From Pacificispira sp965223125 (GTDB lineage: Bacteria; Pseudomonadota; Alphaproteobacteria; UBA8366; Aestuariispiraceae): a DNA stretch of 64,000 nt. The notes under the pieces were generated by a model that did not search any database, was not told the origin of the DNA, and saw only the letters and a list, made by a program, of their open reading frames with translations. The translations under genes were made by a program, and so were the position numbers. The DNA lies in assembly GCA_965223125.1 (NCBI GenBank), contig OZ244984.1, positions 1,178,001 through 1,242,000 on the forward strand, read 5' to 3'. The stretch's first letter is position 1. Each line of letters begins with the position of its first letter. Below, in pieces: positions 1 to 8,668 of this stretch.

Positions 1-886
1 AAAGGTACATGCCGATCACATCCGCTTCCGCTTCAAAATCCGCAGAAAACTGCATGCGGGCAATTTCACCCGCCTGCTTGGTGAAGTATCCACCCGTATT
101 GACCCCACCAAGGGCGAACAGCATATCAAGCGCGAATCCGGCGACTTGGGCCGGAGCAGCGTTTTCCTTATGCTTTTCTATATGTGACATGATATTGTGG
201 GCAGCTTCATGACCGAAAACAACCGCAAGCGAATAATCATCCAACAAATTCAGAATACCGCGCGTGAAAAAAATATTAGTGCCATCTGCATAGGCATTTA
301 TCTCAGTCGTAGGATCGACAAAAATATGGAAGCCGCATATTTCGTCCAATTCCAATGTCTTATTCAGTAATTCTCCATCCCGTTCGATAACATATTCGAA
401 CTTTCTTTCCGCCGTTTCATCGCTCTCCTTCAATGCCTCGTACAAGGCATCAAGAGACCCTGACTGCCCCGTAGTCTGAATCCCCCAATACGAATGGAAG
501 CGGTCACCCGCTCTGATATCGGCACGTGCGCCCGGGCTGTTCTTCACGACAAACTCAACCGTAGGCCTGTGCGTAAGGGAAAAACCATCAGTCATTACAT
601 CTTGATCAGCAACTTCATAGGAATCGAGTGAATGCAGTCGAATTCCGTCTTCAAGTGCTGTCCAGTCTGGACCGCATAGATCGGTAGAGTTCTTAAGTAT
701 TGGATAACCAATGTCACTGATGCGCTTAGCGTCATCAATAAAGGATTGCACCCGTTCAATTTCCTGGCGCAAACCTTCTGCAGCCAAGGTTTCATCCGAG
801 TACTTTTCCCGCTGAATAACCGCTGTCTGACAAGCAGCAAGAATCGATAAAAATACTCCGGCAGCAATGCAACGCCCGAAATACAC
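1..886 (-). CDS. M48-family metalloprotease lipoprotein with central PDZ-like segment (3' end outside window)
   Basis: A GTG at 886 follows a GGGGAGGGG Shine-Dalgarno sequence, and the frame is open to the window edge (295 codons seen). The N-terminus is a lipoprotein signal with lipobox LAAC near residue 20, so the protein should be membrane-anchored on the periplasmic side. A PDZ-like stretch (SPGARADIRAGD) sits near residues 115-130. The zinc site HEAAH is at about residues 226-230, and the downstream EAEAD motif near residue 285 supplies the third ligand. These are M48 peptidase hallmarks seen directly. The substrate is unknown; periplasmic or outer-membrane protein quality control (BepA/LoiP-like) is the family precedent. 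The C-terminus is missing because the window ends. Confidence 0.8.
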   Translation of the reverse strand, partial: MYFGRCIAAGVFLSILAACQTAVIQREKYSDETLAAEGLRQEIERVQSFIDDAKRISDIGYPILKNSTDLCGPDWTALEDGIRLHSLDSYEVADQDVMTDGFSLTHRPTVEFVVKNSPGARADIRAGDRFHSYWGIQTTGQSGSLDALYEALKESDETAERKFEYVIERDGELLNKTLELDEICGFHIFVDPTTEINAYADGTNIFFTRGILNLLDDYSLAVVFGHEAAHNIMSHIEKHKENAAPAQVAGFALDMLFALGGVNTGGYFTKQAGEIARMQFSADFEAEADVIGMYL

Positions 887-1029
887 AATCCCCTCCCCCC
901 TCAAATATGAGGGAACAGGATAAGGTTTAATTAAAGAAGAAATCAACTGCTAGATGATAAATTCACCATTTGCTCCGCGCCGCACGGAATCCAAGCAATC
1001 CACGGCAAAGAGCTATGACTCATTCTTCC

Positions 1030-1698
1030 TCAGGCCGTCGTGTCCACCTTCTCTGAATCTTCCGGCGGCGGGGCAGTTTCCGCCTTTGCGACCAGAACCA
1101 TGGCGGGGCGCAGCAAGCGGTCGTGGAGCTTGTATCCTGGCTGGAGCACCTGGACGACGGTGCCAGCAGGCTTGCCCGTTCCCGGAACTTCCTGGATCGC
1201 CTGATGTTCGGCGTAATTGAACTTCTCGTCCAGCGGATCGATTTTCACGATCTGGCTCTTGCCCAGTGCGTCCAGCAGCATTTTCTCCGTCATCTCGACG
1301 CCGACAAGGAGGTTCTTCAAAACCTCATTCTCACCGCGCGACTCTTCCGGAACCGAGTCCAGGGCCCGGCGCAGATTATCGACGACCGGCAGCAATTCCC
1401 TGGCCAATCCCGACGCGGCAAATTTCAGGGTATCCACCCGTTCCTTGTCGGCGCGACGACGGACATTCTCAGCCTCGGCCACGGCGCGGAGCGCACGGTC
1501 CTTCATGGCCGCAACTTCCGCCTTCAGGGCTGCGACTTCGTCATTATCGTCGGACCTGAGATTCATGCGGGAATCAGTCCCGGTTTCTGCCGGTGACGGC
1601 TCATCGGTTGCCACCTCATCCGCTGCCGTCTCGGCTGCTGTCGCCGCGTCTTCCTCACGAATGGTTTTTTCCTGATCTGCCTTCTTCGGTTCCGTCAT
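1030..1698 (-). CDS. grpE: GrpE nucleotide exchange factor for DnaK
   Basis: This 222-residue protein is GrpE, the cytoplasmic nucleotide exchange factor that releases ADP from DnaK during protein folding and heat-shock recovery. Residues 1-50 form an acidic, low-complexity tail rich in Glu, Ala and Thr. Residues about 55-110 form the long coiled-coil dimerisation helix (AALKAEVAAMKDRALRAVAE). The C-terminal beta domain carries the typical G-x-V-V-Q-V-L-Q-x-G-Y motif near residues 180-190. It lies 93 bp downstream of hrcA on the same strand, the usual alphaproteobacterial heat-shock order. dnaK and dnaJ are not in the window. Confidence 0.96.
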   Translation of the reverse strand: MTEPKKADQEKTIREEDAATAAETAADEVATDEPSPAETGTDSRMNLRSDDNDEVAALKAEVAAMKDRALRAVAEAENVRRRADKERVDTLKFAASGLARELLPVVDNLRRALDSVPEESRGENEVLKNLLVGVEMTEKMLLDALGKSQIVKIDPLDEKFNYAEHQAIQEVPGTGKPAGTVVQVLQPGYKLHDRLLRPAMVLVAKAETAPPPEDSEKVDTTA

Positions 1699-1791
1699 AA
1701 CGTCGACCTGTCACTTTCGTTGCATATTCACAAAGAGGGGTTCGCGCCCCGATATCTCCTGTCCGGGGGGTAGCCTATTCCATCCCTGGCC

Positions 1792-2859
1792 TCAAGTCCG
1801 GTTTCCACTCACCAGCCGCCCGATGACTTTCGCGGTGTAATCCACCATCGGAATGATCCGGGCATAATTCATCCGTGTCGGTCCCAGCACACCGATGGCA
1901 CCGACAATCTTCTCCGTCCCGCCGGTCGCCCCGGCCCCGTTGCCGTAGGGCGCAACGATCATGGAACAGCCTGCCAGCGAGAACAGCTCGTTCTCCGCGC
2001 CAATGAAAATCTGAATCCCCTGGGCTCCCTCGGCGGCATCCAGCAGCCGCCAGAGATTTTCCTTCGCCTCCAGCGCACTGAACAAGGCCCGGATCCGCTC
2101 CAGATCCGCCATAGCGGTCACGTCTTCCAGCAGGTTAGACTGACCGGATACGATCAATACCCCGCCGCCGGATGCGATGTCCGACCAGGTTGCCAGCCCG
2201 GCCTCGACGACCCTTGAGGTCAGCGCATCGATCTGCGACTTGTCCTGTTCAATCTCGCTTTCAATGGCGGCACGGGCGTCGGCAACCGACTTTCCGACCA
2301 AACGCGCCGTCAGATAGTTCGCGGCCTCCACCAGGGCCGAGGGTGGCAGACCCATCGGCAGGTCAATGACCCGATTTTCAACCATGCCGTTGGACGTGAC
2401 CATCACGACCAGCGCCCGACCACTGCCCAGCGGCACGAATTCGATATGCTTGAGCGCCCCCTCCGCCTTCGGTGCCATCACCAGACCGGCACAGCGGCTG
2501 AGACCCGACATCAGACTGGAGGCTTCTTCAAGCATCTGCGTCACCGACCGACCGGCGGCGGCGCATTGCACTTCGATCGCCTCCCGGTCGGTGGTGGTGA
2601 GTTGACCGGACTGCAAAAGCCCGTCGACGAACAGCCGCACCCCCATATCGGTCGGCAGCCGTCCGGCAGATGTATGCGGTGCATACAGCAAACCCGCATC
2701 CTCCAGATCCGCCATCGCATTGCGGATCGTGGCAGCGGACAGTCCCATATTCAGCTTGCGCGACAGCGTGCGCGAGCCTACGGGTTCGCCCGTCTCGACA
2801 TAAGCCTCGACGACCAAGCGTAAAATGTCTCTGGACCGTTCGTTCAATTCTGTGATCAT
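1792..2859 (-). CDS. hrcA: HrcA heat-inducible transcription repressor
   Basis: HrcA is the repressor that binds CIRCE operators of groESL/dnaK-type heat-shock genes and is kept active by GroEL. The 355-residue length fits the family. The N-terminal winged-helix region reads LNERSRDILRLVVEAYVETG followed by EPVGSRTLSRKL, which is diagnostic. The family start agrees with the ATG at 2859, but no Shine-Dalgarno is visible. A good promoter ends only about 9 bp upstream, so the message may be nearly leaderless. I see no CIRCE inverted repeat in the hrcA-rph gap, so autoregulation is not evident here. It is divergent from rph and heads an operon with grpE. Confidence 0.95.
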   Translation of the reverse strand: MITELNERSRDILRLVVEAYVETGEPVGSRTLSRKLNMGLSAATIRNAMADLEDAGLLYAPHTSAGRLPTDMGVRLFVDGLLQSGQLTTTDREAIEVQCAAAGRSVTQMLEEASSLMSGLSRCAGLVMAPKAEGALKHIEFVPLGSGRALVVMVTSNGMVENRVIDLPMGLPPSALVEAANYLTARLVGKSVADARAAIESEIEQDKSQIDALTSRVVEAGLATWSDIASGGGVLIVSGQSNLLEDVTAMADLERIRALFSALEAKENLWRLLDAAEGAQGIQIFIGAENELFSLAGCSMIVAPYGNGAGATGGTEKIVGAIGVLGPTRMNYARIIPMVDYTAKVIGRLVSGNRT

Positions 2860-2868
2860 GGTATCCGG

Positions 2869-2897
2869 AATGTAGGAAGCTCCCGGTCAGGCGTCAA
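2869..2897 (-). promoter_or_regulatory. Predicted sigma70-type promoter of hrcA
   Basis: On the minus strand TTGACG (2897-2892) and TACATT (2874-2869) are separated by exactly 17 bp. The -10 box ends 9 bp before the hrcA ATG, so the predicted transcription start would fall within a few bases of the start codon. This is inferred from sequence only. Confidence 0.5.
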
Positions 2898-3002
2898 TTG
2901 CCGCTGACATCGTCTGGACCGGGAACCGTCCGCACTGGACGAATGCGATGGAAGCCGGTAAATCGGTTAACCATGAAATTTCAGTTTGTTGAAGGAGTTG
3001 TA

Positions 3003-3716
3003 ATGCGCCCGTCCGGACGGACCCCAGATCAGTTGCGCGATATCGTGCTTGAAACCGACGTCTCCCGCTATGCGGAGGGATCCTGCCTGGCCAAATTCGG
3101 CCATACACATGTGCTGTGCACCGCCTCCGTTGAGGACGGCGTGCCGCCATTTCTGCGCAATTCGGGCCGTGGCTGGGTGACGGCGGAGTATGGCATGCTG
3201 CCACGGTCCACCCACAGCCGGATGGACCGCAAACGCACCGCCGACAGTGGGCGCAGCCAGGAAATCTCGCGCCTGATCGGGCGGTCATTGCGCGCTGTCA
3301 CCGATACGAAGAAGTTGGGTGAGCGCCAGATCCGCATTGATTGCGATGTGCTGCAAGCCGATGGCGGCACCCGCACGGCGGCGATAACCGGCGGTTATGT
3401 CGCACTGGCACTGGCGATCCAGCACATGATGAAACTTGGCGCGGTCGCACAAACCCCGCTGAAAGGTTCCATCGCCGCGATTTCCTGTGGTCTGTTCAAA
3501 GGCGAACCGGTACTCGACCTCGACTATGATGAAGATTCAAATGCCCAGGCAGATGCGAATTTCGTGCTGACCGGAATCGGTGGACTGGTGGAAATTCAGG
3601 GAACGGCGGAGGGCGATCCCTTCAGTGAGGATGAATTCCTTGCCCTTCTGAAACTGGCCAAGGGCGGATGTGCCCAACTGACGCGCGCACAGAACGATGC
3701 GCTCGGCATCGTCTGA
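3003..3716 (+). CDS. rph: Ribonuclease PH
   Basis: RNase PH is a hexameric phosphate-dependent 3'-5' exoribonuclease that trims tRNA 3' ends. The 237-residue product contains the family core: MRPSGR start, the RYAEGS and GHTHVLCTAS strands, GWVTAEYGMLPRSTH, and the catalytic and phosphate-binding region QEISRLIGRSLRAV followed by RQIRIDCDVLQADGGTRTA. A longer open frame exists upstream, but the ATG at 3003 has an AAGGAG site 8 bp upstream and begins at the family's conserved N-terminus. It is followed after 18 bp by rdgB and then hemW, a common alphaproteobacterial operon. Confidence 0.96.
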   Translation: MRPSGRTPDQLRDIVLETDVSRYAEGSCLAKFGHTHVLCTASVEDGVPPFLRNSGRGWVTAEYGMLPRSTHSRMDRKRTADSGRSQEISRLIGRSLRAVTDTKKLGERQIRIDCDVLQADGGTRTAAITGGYVALALAIQHMMKLGAVAQTPLKGSIAAISCGLFKGEPVLDLDYDEDSNAQADANFVLTGIGGLVEIQGTAEGDPFSEDEFLALLKLAKGGCAQLTRAQNDALGIV

Positions 3717-3734
3717 CGGAGCGGGCGAAACAAC

Positions 3735-4334
3735 ATGGCACGGCAGTTCACGGAAAACCGGCTGGTAATAGCCAGCCACAACGAAGGGAAGGTGCGGGAG
3801 ATCGCCGATCTGCTGCGCCCCTTCGATGTCCAGGTTTTCTCCGCCGCCATGCTGGACCTGCCAGAGCCGAAGGAGACAGGTTATACCTTTCGTGCCAATG
3901 CGGAACTCAAGGCGCGGGCGGCAGCGCAGGCAGCAAATATGCCCGCCCTGGCGGATGATTCCGGGTTGACGGTTGCTGCGCTGGACGGCGCGCCCGGGAT
4001 CTATTCCGCACGCTGGGGGGGAAAGACGAAGAACTTCGATCTGGCGATGAATCGGGTCCATCGGGCACTGATCGACAAACCGGACAAATCCGCCGCCTTC
4101 ATCTGTGCCCTGGCCCTGGTCTGGCCCGACGGTCATGCGGAAATCTTCGAAGGCCGTATCGACGGGGCAATCGTCGAACCGGCGCGAGGCAGGAACGGTT
4201 TCGGCTATGACCCGATCTTCCAGGCGGTCGGTCAGACTCTTACATTCGGCGAAATGGATCCGGATGAAAAGCACGTCATCAGCCATCGCGCCGATGCGTT
4301 TGAACAACTGGTCGCCGCCTGTTTCGGGACATGA
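3735..4334 (+). CDS. rdgB: RdgB/HAM1 dITP/XTP pyrophosphatase
   Basis: This enzyme hydrolyses non-canonical purine nucleoside triphosphates (dITP, ITP, XTP) to monophosphates, keeping deaminated bases out of DNA and RNA. The 199-residue length fits the family. Motifs seen are the N-terminal VIASHNEGKVREI, the central ALADDSGLTVAALDGAPG followed by YSARWGG, and the C-terminal GFGYDPIF and SHRADA segments that close the active site. It sits between rph and hemW. Its stop overlaps the hemW start by 4 bp (ATGA), indicating translational coupling. Confidence 0.95.
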   Translation: MARQFTENRLVIASHNEGKVREIADLLRPFDVQVFSAAMLDLPEPKETGYTFRANAELKARAAAQAANMPALADDSGLTVAALDGAPGIYSARWGGKTKNFDLAMNRVHRALIDKPDKSAAFICALALVWPDGHAEIFEGRIDGAIVEPARGRNGFGYDPIFQAVGQTLTFGEMDPDEKHVISHRADAFEQLVAACFGT

Positions 4335-5488
4335 CTTCCACCGACCAGCCGCTGGCACTCTATGTTCATTGGCCCTTTTGCAAGGCGAAATGCCCCTATT
4401 GTGATTTCAATAGCCATGTGCGCGACGGCATCGACCAGCCACGCTGGCGAAGCGCCCTGCTGTGCGAATTGGAAACGGCCCTTGCCCGCATGGAAGGACG
4501 CGCACTGGGCTCAATCTTCTTTGGTGGCGGCACCCCATCCCTGATGGACCCGGACACCACGGCGGCCCTGATCGACAGGGCGGGATCGATCCTGTCCCCG
4601 ACGTCGGATATCGAAATCACACTGGAAGCCAATCCGACCTCTGTCGAATCCGGACGTTTCGCGGCCTATCGCCAAGCCGGAATCAACCGGGTCTCCCTCG
4701 GCATCCAGGCATTGGACGATGGGGCGCTGCACTTTCTGGGGCGCGAACATTCCGCCGATGAAGCCATCACCGCCATCGACATCGCCCGCAGACATTTCCC
4801 CAGACTTTCCTTCGATCTGATCTATGCCAGACACGGCCAGACCGCAGCGGACTGGACGGCGGAACTGGAACGCGCCATCGACCTGGCCGCCGACCACCTG
4901 TCGCTCTATCAACTGACCATTGAACCGGGCACCCGCTTCCACACCCGTGCCAGACTCGGTGAAACCCTAACGCTGGCGGAGGAGGCGGGAGCCGTTCTCT
5001 ATGAGGCGACCCAGGCGCGCCTTGATGCGCTGGGCCTGCCAGCCTACGAGATTTCCAATCATGCACGGCCCGGCGCGGAAAGCCGACACAACCTCACCTA
5101 TTGGCGCTATAGCGATTATGTGGGGATCGGACCGGGTGCCCATGGCCGGGAAACCCGTGACGGAATCAAGCGCGCGACCATACGTCATCGACTTCCGGAA
5201 CGCTGGCTGGAAGCAGTGGAGAGTGACGGGCACGCTCTGGCTGAATCAGAAATTCTGGATACGGAACGTCAGTTCCGCGAAATCCTGCTAATGGGCCTGA
5301 GACTGGCGGAGGGCGTTCCCCGATCCCGTCTGATCGATGCGACGGGGGTTGGCCTCGACGCGCTGGACGGAAACCGCCTTACCAATCTGATTGATGAAGG
5401 GTATGCGGTTACCGACCCGAATCGTCTTGCCCTCACCCATGCCGGACGCCAGCGGCTGGATGCCGTTCTGGGCTATCTGCTGACATGA
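4331..5488 (+). CDS. hemW: HemW-type radical SAM haem chaperone
   Basis: This is the HemN-like radical SAM protein now called HemW, which handles haem rather than oxidising coproporphyrinogen. The 385-residue length is shorter than HemN. The cluster-binding motif CKAKCPYCDF near residues 17-26 is CxxxCxxC. It is followed by GGGTPSLMD and EITLEANPTS, typical of SAM binding. The C-terminal HemN_C domain includes NLTYWRYSDYVGIGPGAHG. The start at 4331 overlaps rdgB by 4 bp. Confidence 0.93.
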   Translation: MTSTDQPLALYVHWPFCKAKCPYCDFNSHVRDGIDQPRWRSALLCELETALARMEGRALGSIFFGGGTPSLMDPDTTAALIDRAGSILSPTSDIEITLEANPTSVESGRFAAYRQAGINRVSLGIQALDDGALHFLGREHSADEAITAIDIARRHFPRLSFDLIYARHGQTAADWTAELERAIDLAADHLSLYQLTIEPGTRFHTRARLGETLTLAEEAGAVLYEATQARLDALGLPAYEISNHARPGAESRHNLTYWRYSDYVGIGPGAHGRETRDGIKRATIRHRLPERWLEAVESDGHALAESEILDTERQFREILLMGLRLAEGVPRSRLIDATGVGLDALDGNRLTNLIDEGYAVTDPNRLALTHAGRQRLDAVLGYLLT

Positions 5489-5567
5489 TGGGCAGGAAGT
5501 CCGGAACATTTGCCCAATCCGACACCGGCATGAACAAAAATCAAATCCCGAGATCCTTTCGAATACC

Positions 5568-6617
5568 CTACCGGGCCTCAATCGTGTCCAACTGTGTTTC
5601 CAGGACGGTCTGATTCCGCCCGTTGCCTTTGGCGAAGTAGAGTCCTTCGTCGGATCGCTGGATCAGATCCGACAACGGCTCGCCGGGCCGAAACTCCGCG
5701 ACGCCGATGGACAGGGTGATATTCCCCATTTCCTCGCCCGTGGTGCGATTGCGAATGCGCTTTGAGGACACGGCGGCGCGCACCTGCTCGCACAGGGTAC
5801 GGGCATCGTTCAGTTTCGTGTTGGGCAGAACCAGTGCGAATTCCTCGCCGCCATAGCGGGCGGCAAGGTCATTTCCCTTCACATTGCCCTGAAGAATGCG
5901 ACCGACAAGCTTCAGCACCTGGTCCCCGGTCTGATGGCCGTAAGTATCATTGAATTTCTTGAAGAAATCGATATCCGTGAGGGCGAGGCAGAGCGGTGCC
6001 CCATCCTCCATCGCTTCCATCGCGCGCTGCCGCAGCGTGGCATCAAACATCTTGCGGTTGGCAATGCCGGTCAGTGCATCGGTCATCGCCTCCCGCTGCA
6101 CGTCTTCGAGATTCTGGCGGAGAGAGGCGATCTCCTGGGAGGATTCCTGGAGCTTCGACTTGAGCTGGGAATTCGATTCCTGCATCCGCTGGGTTTCCAG
6201 AGCCAACGACTGCACCGCCATCCGGATACTGTCCAACCCCTCGGAATCCGTGATCGCCCCCAAACCCTCAGTCAGAGTCTTCCCGAAACTCTCCACGCCA
6301 CCGGACGCATCACCCATCATTTCAAGCACGCGACCGACCTGAACCTCAATCTTCTTCGAGGTTTCCTGCAGTGCTATCCCTTCATCACTATGCGTGAAGT
6401 ACTTGTCATAGACCTCGTCATTCTTCTGCGAGGTAAAATTCTGCTTGTTGCTGAGCAGGACATCCAGGGTCTTTTTCAGGTCCGGATATTTCTCGTTCAC
6501 ATAGGAATACCATACCGCATAATTGCGCGGCGTCGCCGGAACCTTATGTTCCCTCATCAGTTCCAGGGCGCGTTCCGCATAGGATTGAGCCTGATCAAGA
6601 CCTTCAGAATATTCCAC
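5568..6617 (-). CDS. Soluble GGDEF diguanylate cyclase with N-terminal helical sensor region
   Basis: The C-terminal half is a GGDEF domain that makes cyclic di-GMP from two GTP. The signature RYGGEEFALVLPNT is intact, and MTDALTGIANRKMFD marks the domain start. A preceding coiled coil (QLKSKLQESSQEIASLRQNL) likely drives dimerisation. The N-terminal ~150 residues (AERALELMREHKVPATPRNYAVWY) match a recurring alphaproteobacterial cytoplasmic module of unknown ligand. I chose the GTG at 6617 because GGGGAG lies 7 bp upstream; an ATG at 6740 would add 41 unlikely residues. The inhibitory-site position reads KGND instead of RxxD, so product inhibition may be weak. Confidence 0.88.
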   Translation of the reverse strand: MEYSEGLDQAQSYAERALELMREHKVPATPRNYAVWYSYVNEKYPDLKKTLDVLLSNKQNFTSQKNDEVYDKYFTHSDEGIALQETSKKIEVQVGRVLEMMGDASGGVESFGKTLTEGLGAITDSEGLDSIRMAVQSLALETQRMQESNSQLKSKLQESSQEIASLRQNLEDVQREAMTDALTGIANRKMFDATLRQRAMEAMEDGAPLCLALTDIDFFKKFNDTYGHQTGDQVLKLVGRILQGNVKGNDLAARYGGEEFALVLPNTKLNDARTLCEQVRAAVSSKRIRNRTTGEEMGNITLSIGVAEFRPGEPLSDLIQRSDEGLYFAKGNGRNQTVLETQLDTIEAR

Positions 6618-6951
6618 CGAACCACTCCCCCTGACACTCAATAACCTAATATTAAGGCTGCATACCGCGCTGCGTTCCGTCGCATCGTGCCGTTCCGGAT
6701 CGTTACAAGGCCTGTCCGTATTCCAATGCTGCCCAAACAAGTACCGCTATCAATACGGATCGGACCCCGTTTCGGTTTCCACTCCATCCCGCTCCATTTC
6801 GATCCCGCCGCAAATCAGGTTAGGGTCGAAATCGCAAAGTCTGATTGTCGGCTACGGGCGCATGCTATCAAATTGTTCGGAGGCCTCAACCGTTTTAGCA
6901 CCCAATTTTCGATTGAGTTGGACCAATTCCGTGAATTAACCATAAATGAAT
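6618..6951. other. Intergenic gap between diguanylate cyclase and thioesterase genes
   Basis: This 334-bp gap lies upstream of the cyclase gene and downstream of the thioesterase gene, both on the minus strand. It is AT-richer than its neighbours and should carry the cyclase promoter. I see no gene, no clear terminator and no RNA gene in it. Confidence 0.4.
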
Positions 6952-7416
6952 TCAACACAACCCGCCCCACCCATCCGGAACGGGAAAACTCGCATGCTGT
7001 CTCGCGCGCTCGGAGAGACTCTGAAACACGGTTTCGTCCAGCAGAACCGGCATGCCGGATGCATCGGTTGCGAAGTCCACAACCCGTTCTTCAATCGCCG
7101 CGAGATACCCATCCGGTTCGGCATAAAGCCCTTGCAGAAAATGTATACCTTGGGTTGAAACGGATAATATTTGAGTGGTAATGCTCAGCCGTCGCCCCCC
7201 ATGCACTTCACGCAGATAGGCGACCTTGTTGCAACGAAGCTGCAAGGCTGGAAGCCCCTCCACGCTTTCCCGGAAGGCCCGAATCGCCTGATCGAGGGCC
7301 TGAACATAATAGGCGACGTTGAAATGATCATTATAATCGGTCCAGGCCGGTATCACGACGGGTTTTGCGCCAGAAACCAGACTGGCATCGTGATGGGGCA
7401 ATGATAGGGCAGACAT
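6952..7416 (-). CDS. Hotdog-fold acyl-CoA thioesterase family protein
   Basis: The 154-residue product resembles 4-hydroxybenzoyl-CoA-type thioesterases. The hotdog catalytic segment is W-T-D-Y-N-D-H-F-N-V-A-Y-Y near residues 25-37, where the Asp/Asn-His-x-N pattern surrounds the acyl-CoA binding site. The basic strand-turn R-C-N-K-V-A-Y-L-R-E is typical too. The closest functional precedent is the betainyl-CoA or carnitine-linked thioesterase group, but no carnitine gene is adjacent, so the substrate is not assigned. It is transcribed alone, divergently from mlaA. Confidence 0.8.
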   Translation of the reverse strand: MSALSLPHHDASLVSGAKPVVIPAWTDYNDHFNVAYYVQALDQAIRAFRESVEGLPALQLRCNKVAYLREVHGGRRLSITTQILSVSTQGIHFLQGLYAEPDGYLAAIEERVVDFATDASGMPVLLDETVFQSLSERARQHASFPVPDGWGGLC

Positions 7417-7789
7417 AGACGCTGTTTCCTGCTAGATTCCAGAAGTTTCCATACAGTGCCATGGAAGGGACAGGACCGTCCACCCTTGGCAAAATTGCAA
7501 CACATATTTGGGTAAATTGAAGCACGCCTGCCAGTCAGGTGGTGCGGACATTGCCCCTGTGCTAATTGACATTTGTAAGTAGAATGATGCGGTAGGTGCA
7601 TGTGATCGTATCAGCGGAATGACCCTTGATTTCGAGTTTCCCACCGGGACGTCGAAATCGGTTCAGCGTCGCGGTCTGAACGTGTTGACCGTCACAGACG
7701 GTGCGTTGGAATTGGTATAAAAAGCGTGTGGGGCGTTGGCCTGAAAGGCTGGAAACATCCTGCAAGCCGTTGTGGAGAGAGTGGACCGA
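7417..7789. other. Divergent intergenic region between thioesterase and mlaA
   Basis: This 373-bp non-coding gap must contain the minus-strand promoter for the thioesterase and the plus-strand promoter for mlaA-mlaC. A TATAAA-like box lies near 7716 and a TTGACA near 7565, but they are not spaced as one promoter. No RNA gene is recognised. Confidence 0.35.
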
Positions 7790-8656
7790 ATGTCATCAGG
7801 CCTTATTTTCCCGGGATTCCTGAAATCCGTCGTTTTGGGCCTGGCTCTCGCAGTCAGCCTCGCAGGATGCGCAACCGCACCGACCGATCCGGTTGAGCGG
7901 GAAATTTACGACGAGGCGAATGATCCGGCTCAGCCTCTGAACGAAGTGATTTTCGAATTCAACCTTGCCCTTGACAAGGTCGTCCTTCGTCCGGTGGCGA
8001 AAGCTTATGAATTCCTGTTGCCAGATCTGGTCCGCAACGGGATTCGCAATTTCATCCGCAACCTGAAAACCCCGGTCATTCTGGCTAACGACCTGATGCA
8101 GGGCGAACCGGAGCGGGCGGGCGACACGCTGGGACGTTTCCTGACCAATTCGCTTTGGGGCCTTGGCCTGTTCGATGTCGCGAGTGAGGCCGGGATCCCT
8201 TACCACGAGGAAGATTTCGGACAAACGCTTGCGGTCTGGGGCGTGGAGGAAGGCCCCTATCTGATGCTGCCGTTCCTTGGCCCGTCGTCAGGCCGGGATC
8301 TTGCCGGATTCATTGTCGATGCCGGTCTCGATCCTTTGCGCTGGTGGGGGTATAATTCAGATCGCACGATTATCGAATACAATACCTTCATTCGGGCCGG
8401 TGCCGAAGTGATCGACGCGCGGTCACGGAACTACAGACAACTGGAAGATCTGGAAGAAAATTCCCTGGATTTCTATGCGACCGTGCGCAGCCTCTATCGT
8501 CAGCAACGCACCAACATGATCCTCAATGGCCAGCATGACGACAGCGCCATTCCCGATATCGGACTGGATACAAGTCCGGAAGTCATCGACATGTCGGCTG
8601 AAGGCTTGAGTGCGGATGTAAGTGCGGTTCCGCCGGTGGCACTGACAACAAACTGA
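7790..8656 (+). CDS. mlaA: MlaA/VacJ outer-membrane lipoprotein
   Basis: MlaA removes mislocalised phospholipids from the outer leaflet of the outer membrane and passes them to periplasmic MlaC. The 288-residue protein has a lipoprotein signal with lipobox LAGC (Cys at about residue 27). The core VacJ region follows: DPAQPLNEVIFEFN, then RNFIRNLKTPVILANDLMQG, then GRFLTNSLWGLGLFDVASEAG and FGQTLAVWGVEEGPYLMLP. I chose the ATG at 7790, preceded by GGAGAGAG; a GTG 18 bp upstream is an alternative. mlaC follows after 12 bp, but mlaFEDB (ATPase, permease, MCE protein) are not adjacent. Confidence 0.93.
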   Translation: MSSGLIFPGFLKSVVLGLALAVSLAGCATAPTDPVEREIYDEANDPAQPLNEVIFEFNLALDKVVLRPVAKAYEFLLPDLVRNGIRNFIRNLKTPVILANDLMQGEPERAGDTLGRFLTNSLWGLGLFDVASEAGIPYHEEDFGQTLAVWGVEEGPYLMLPFLGPSSGRDLAGFIVDAGLDPLRWWGYNSDRTIIEYNTFIRAGAEVIDARSRNYRQLEDLEENSLDFYATVRSLYRQQRTNMILNGQHDDSAIPDIGLDTSPEVIDMSAEGLSADVSAVPPVALTTN

Positions 8657-8668
8657 GGTCTGGTTCGT

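Noticed and set aside
2860..3002. CIRCE operator in the hrcA-rph gap
   Set aside because: No TTAGCACTC-N9-GAGTGCTAA-like inverted repeat is present.
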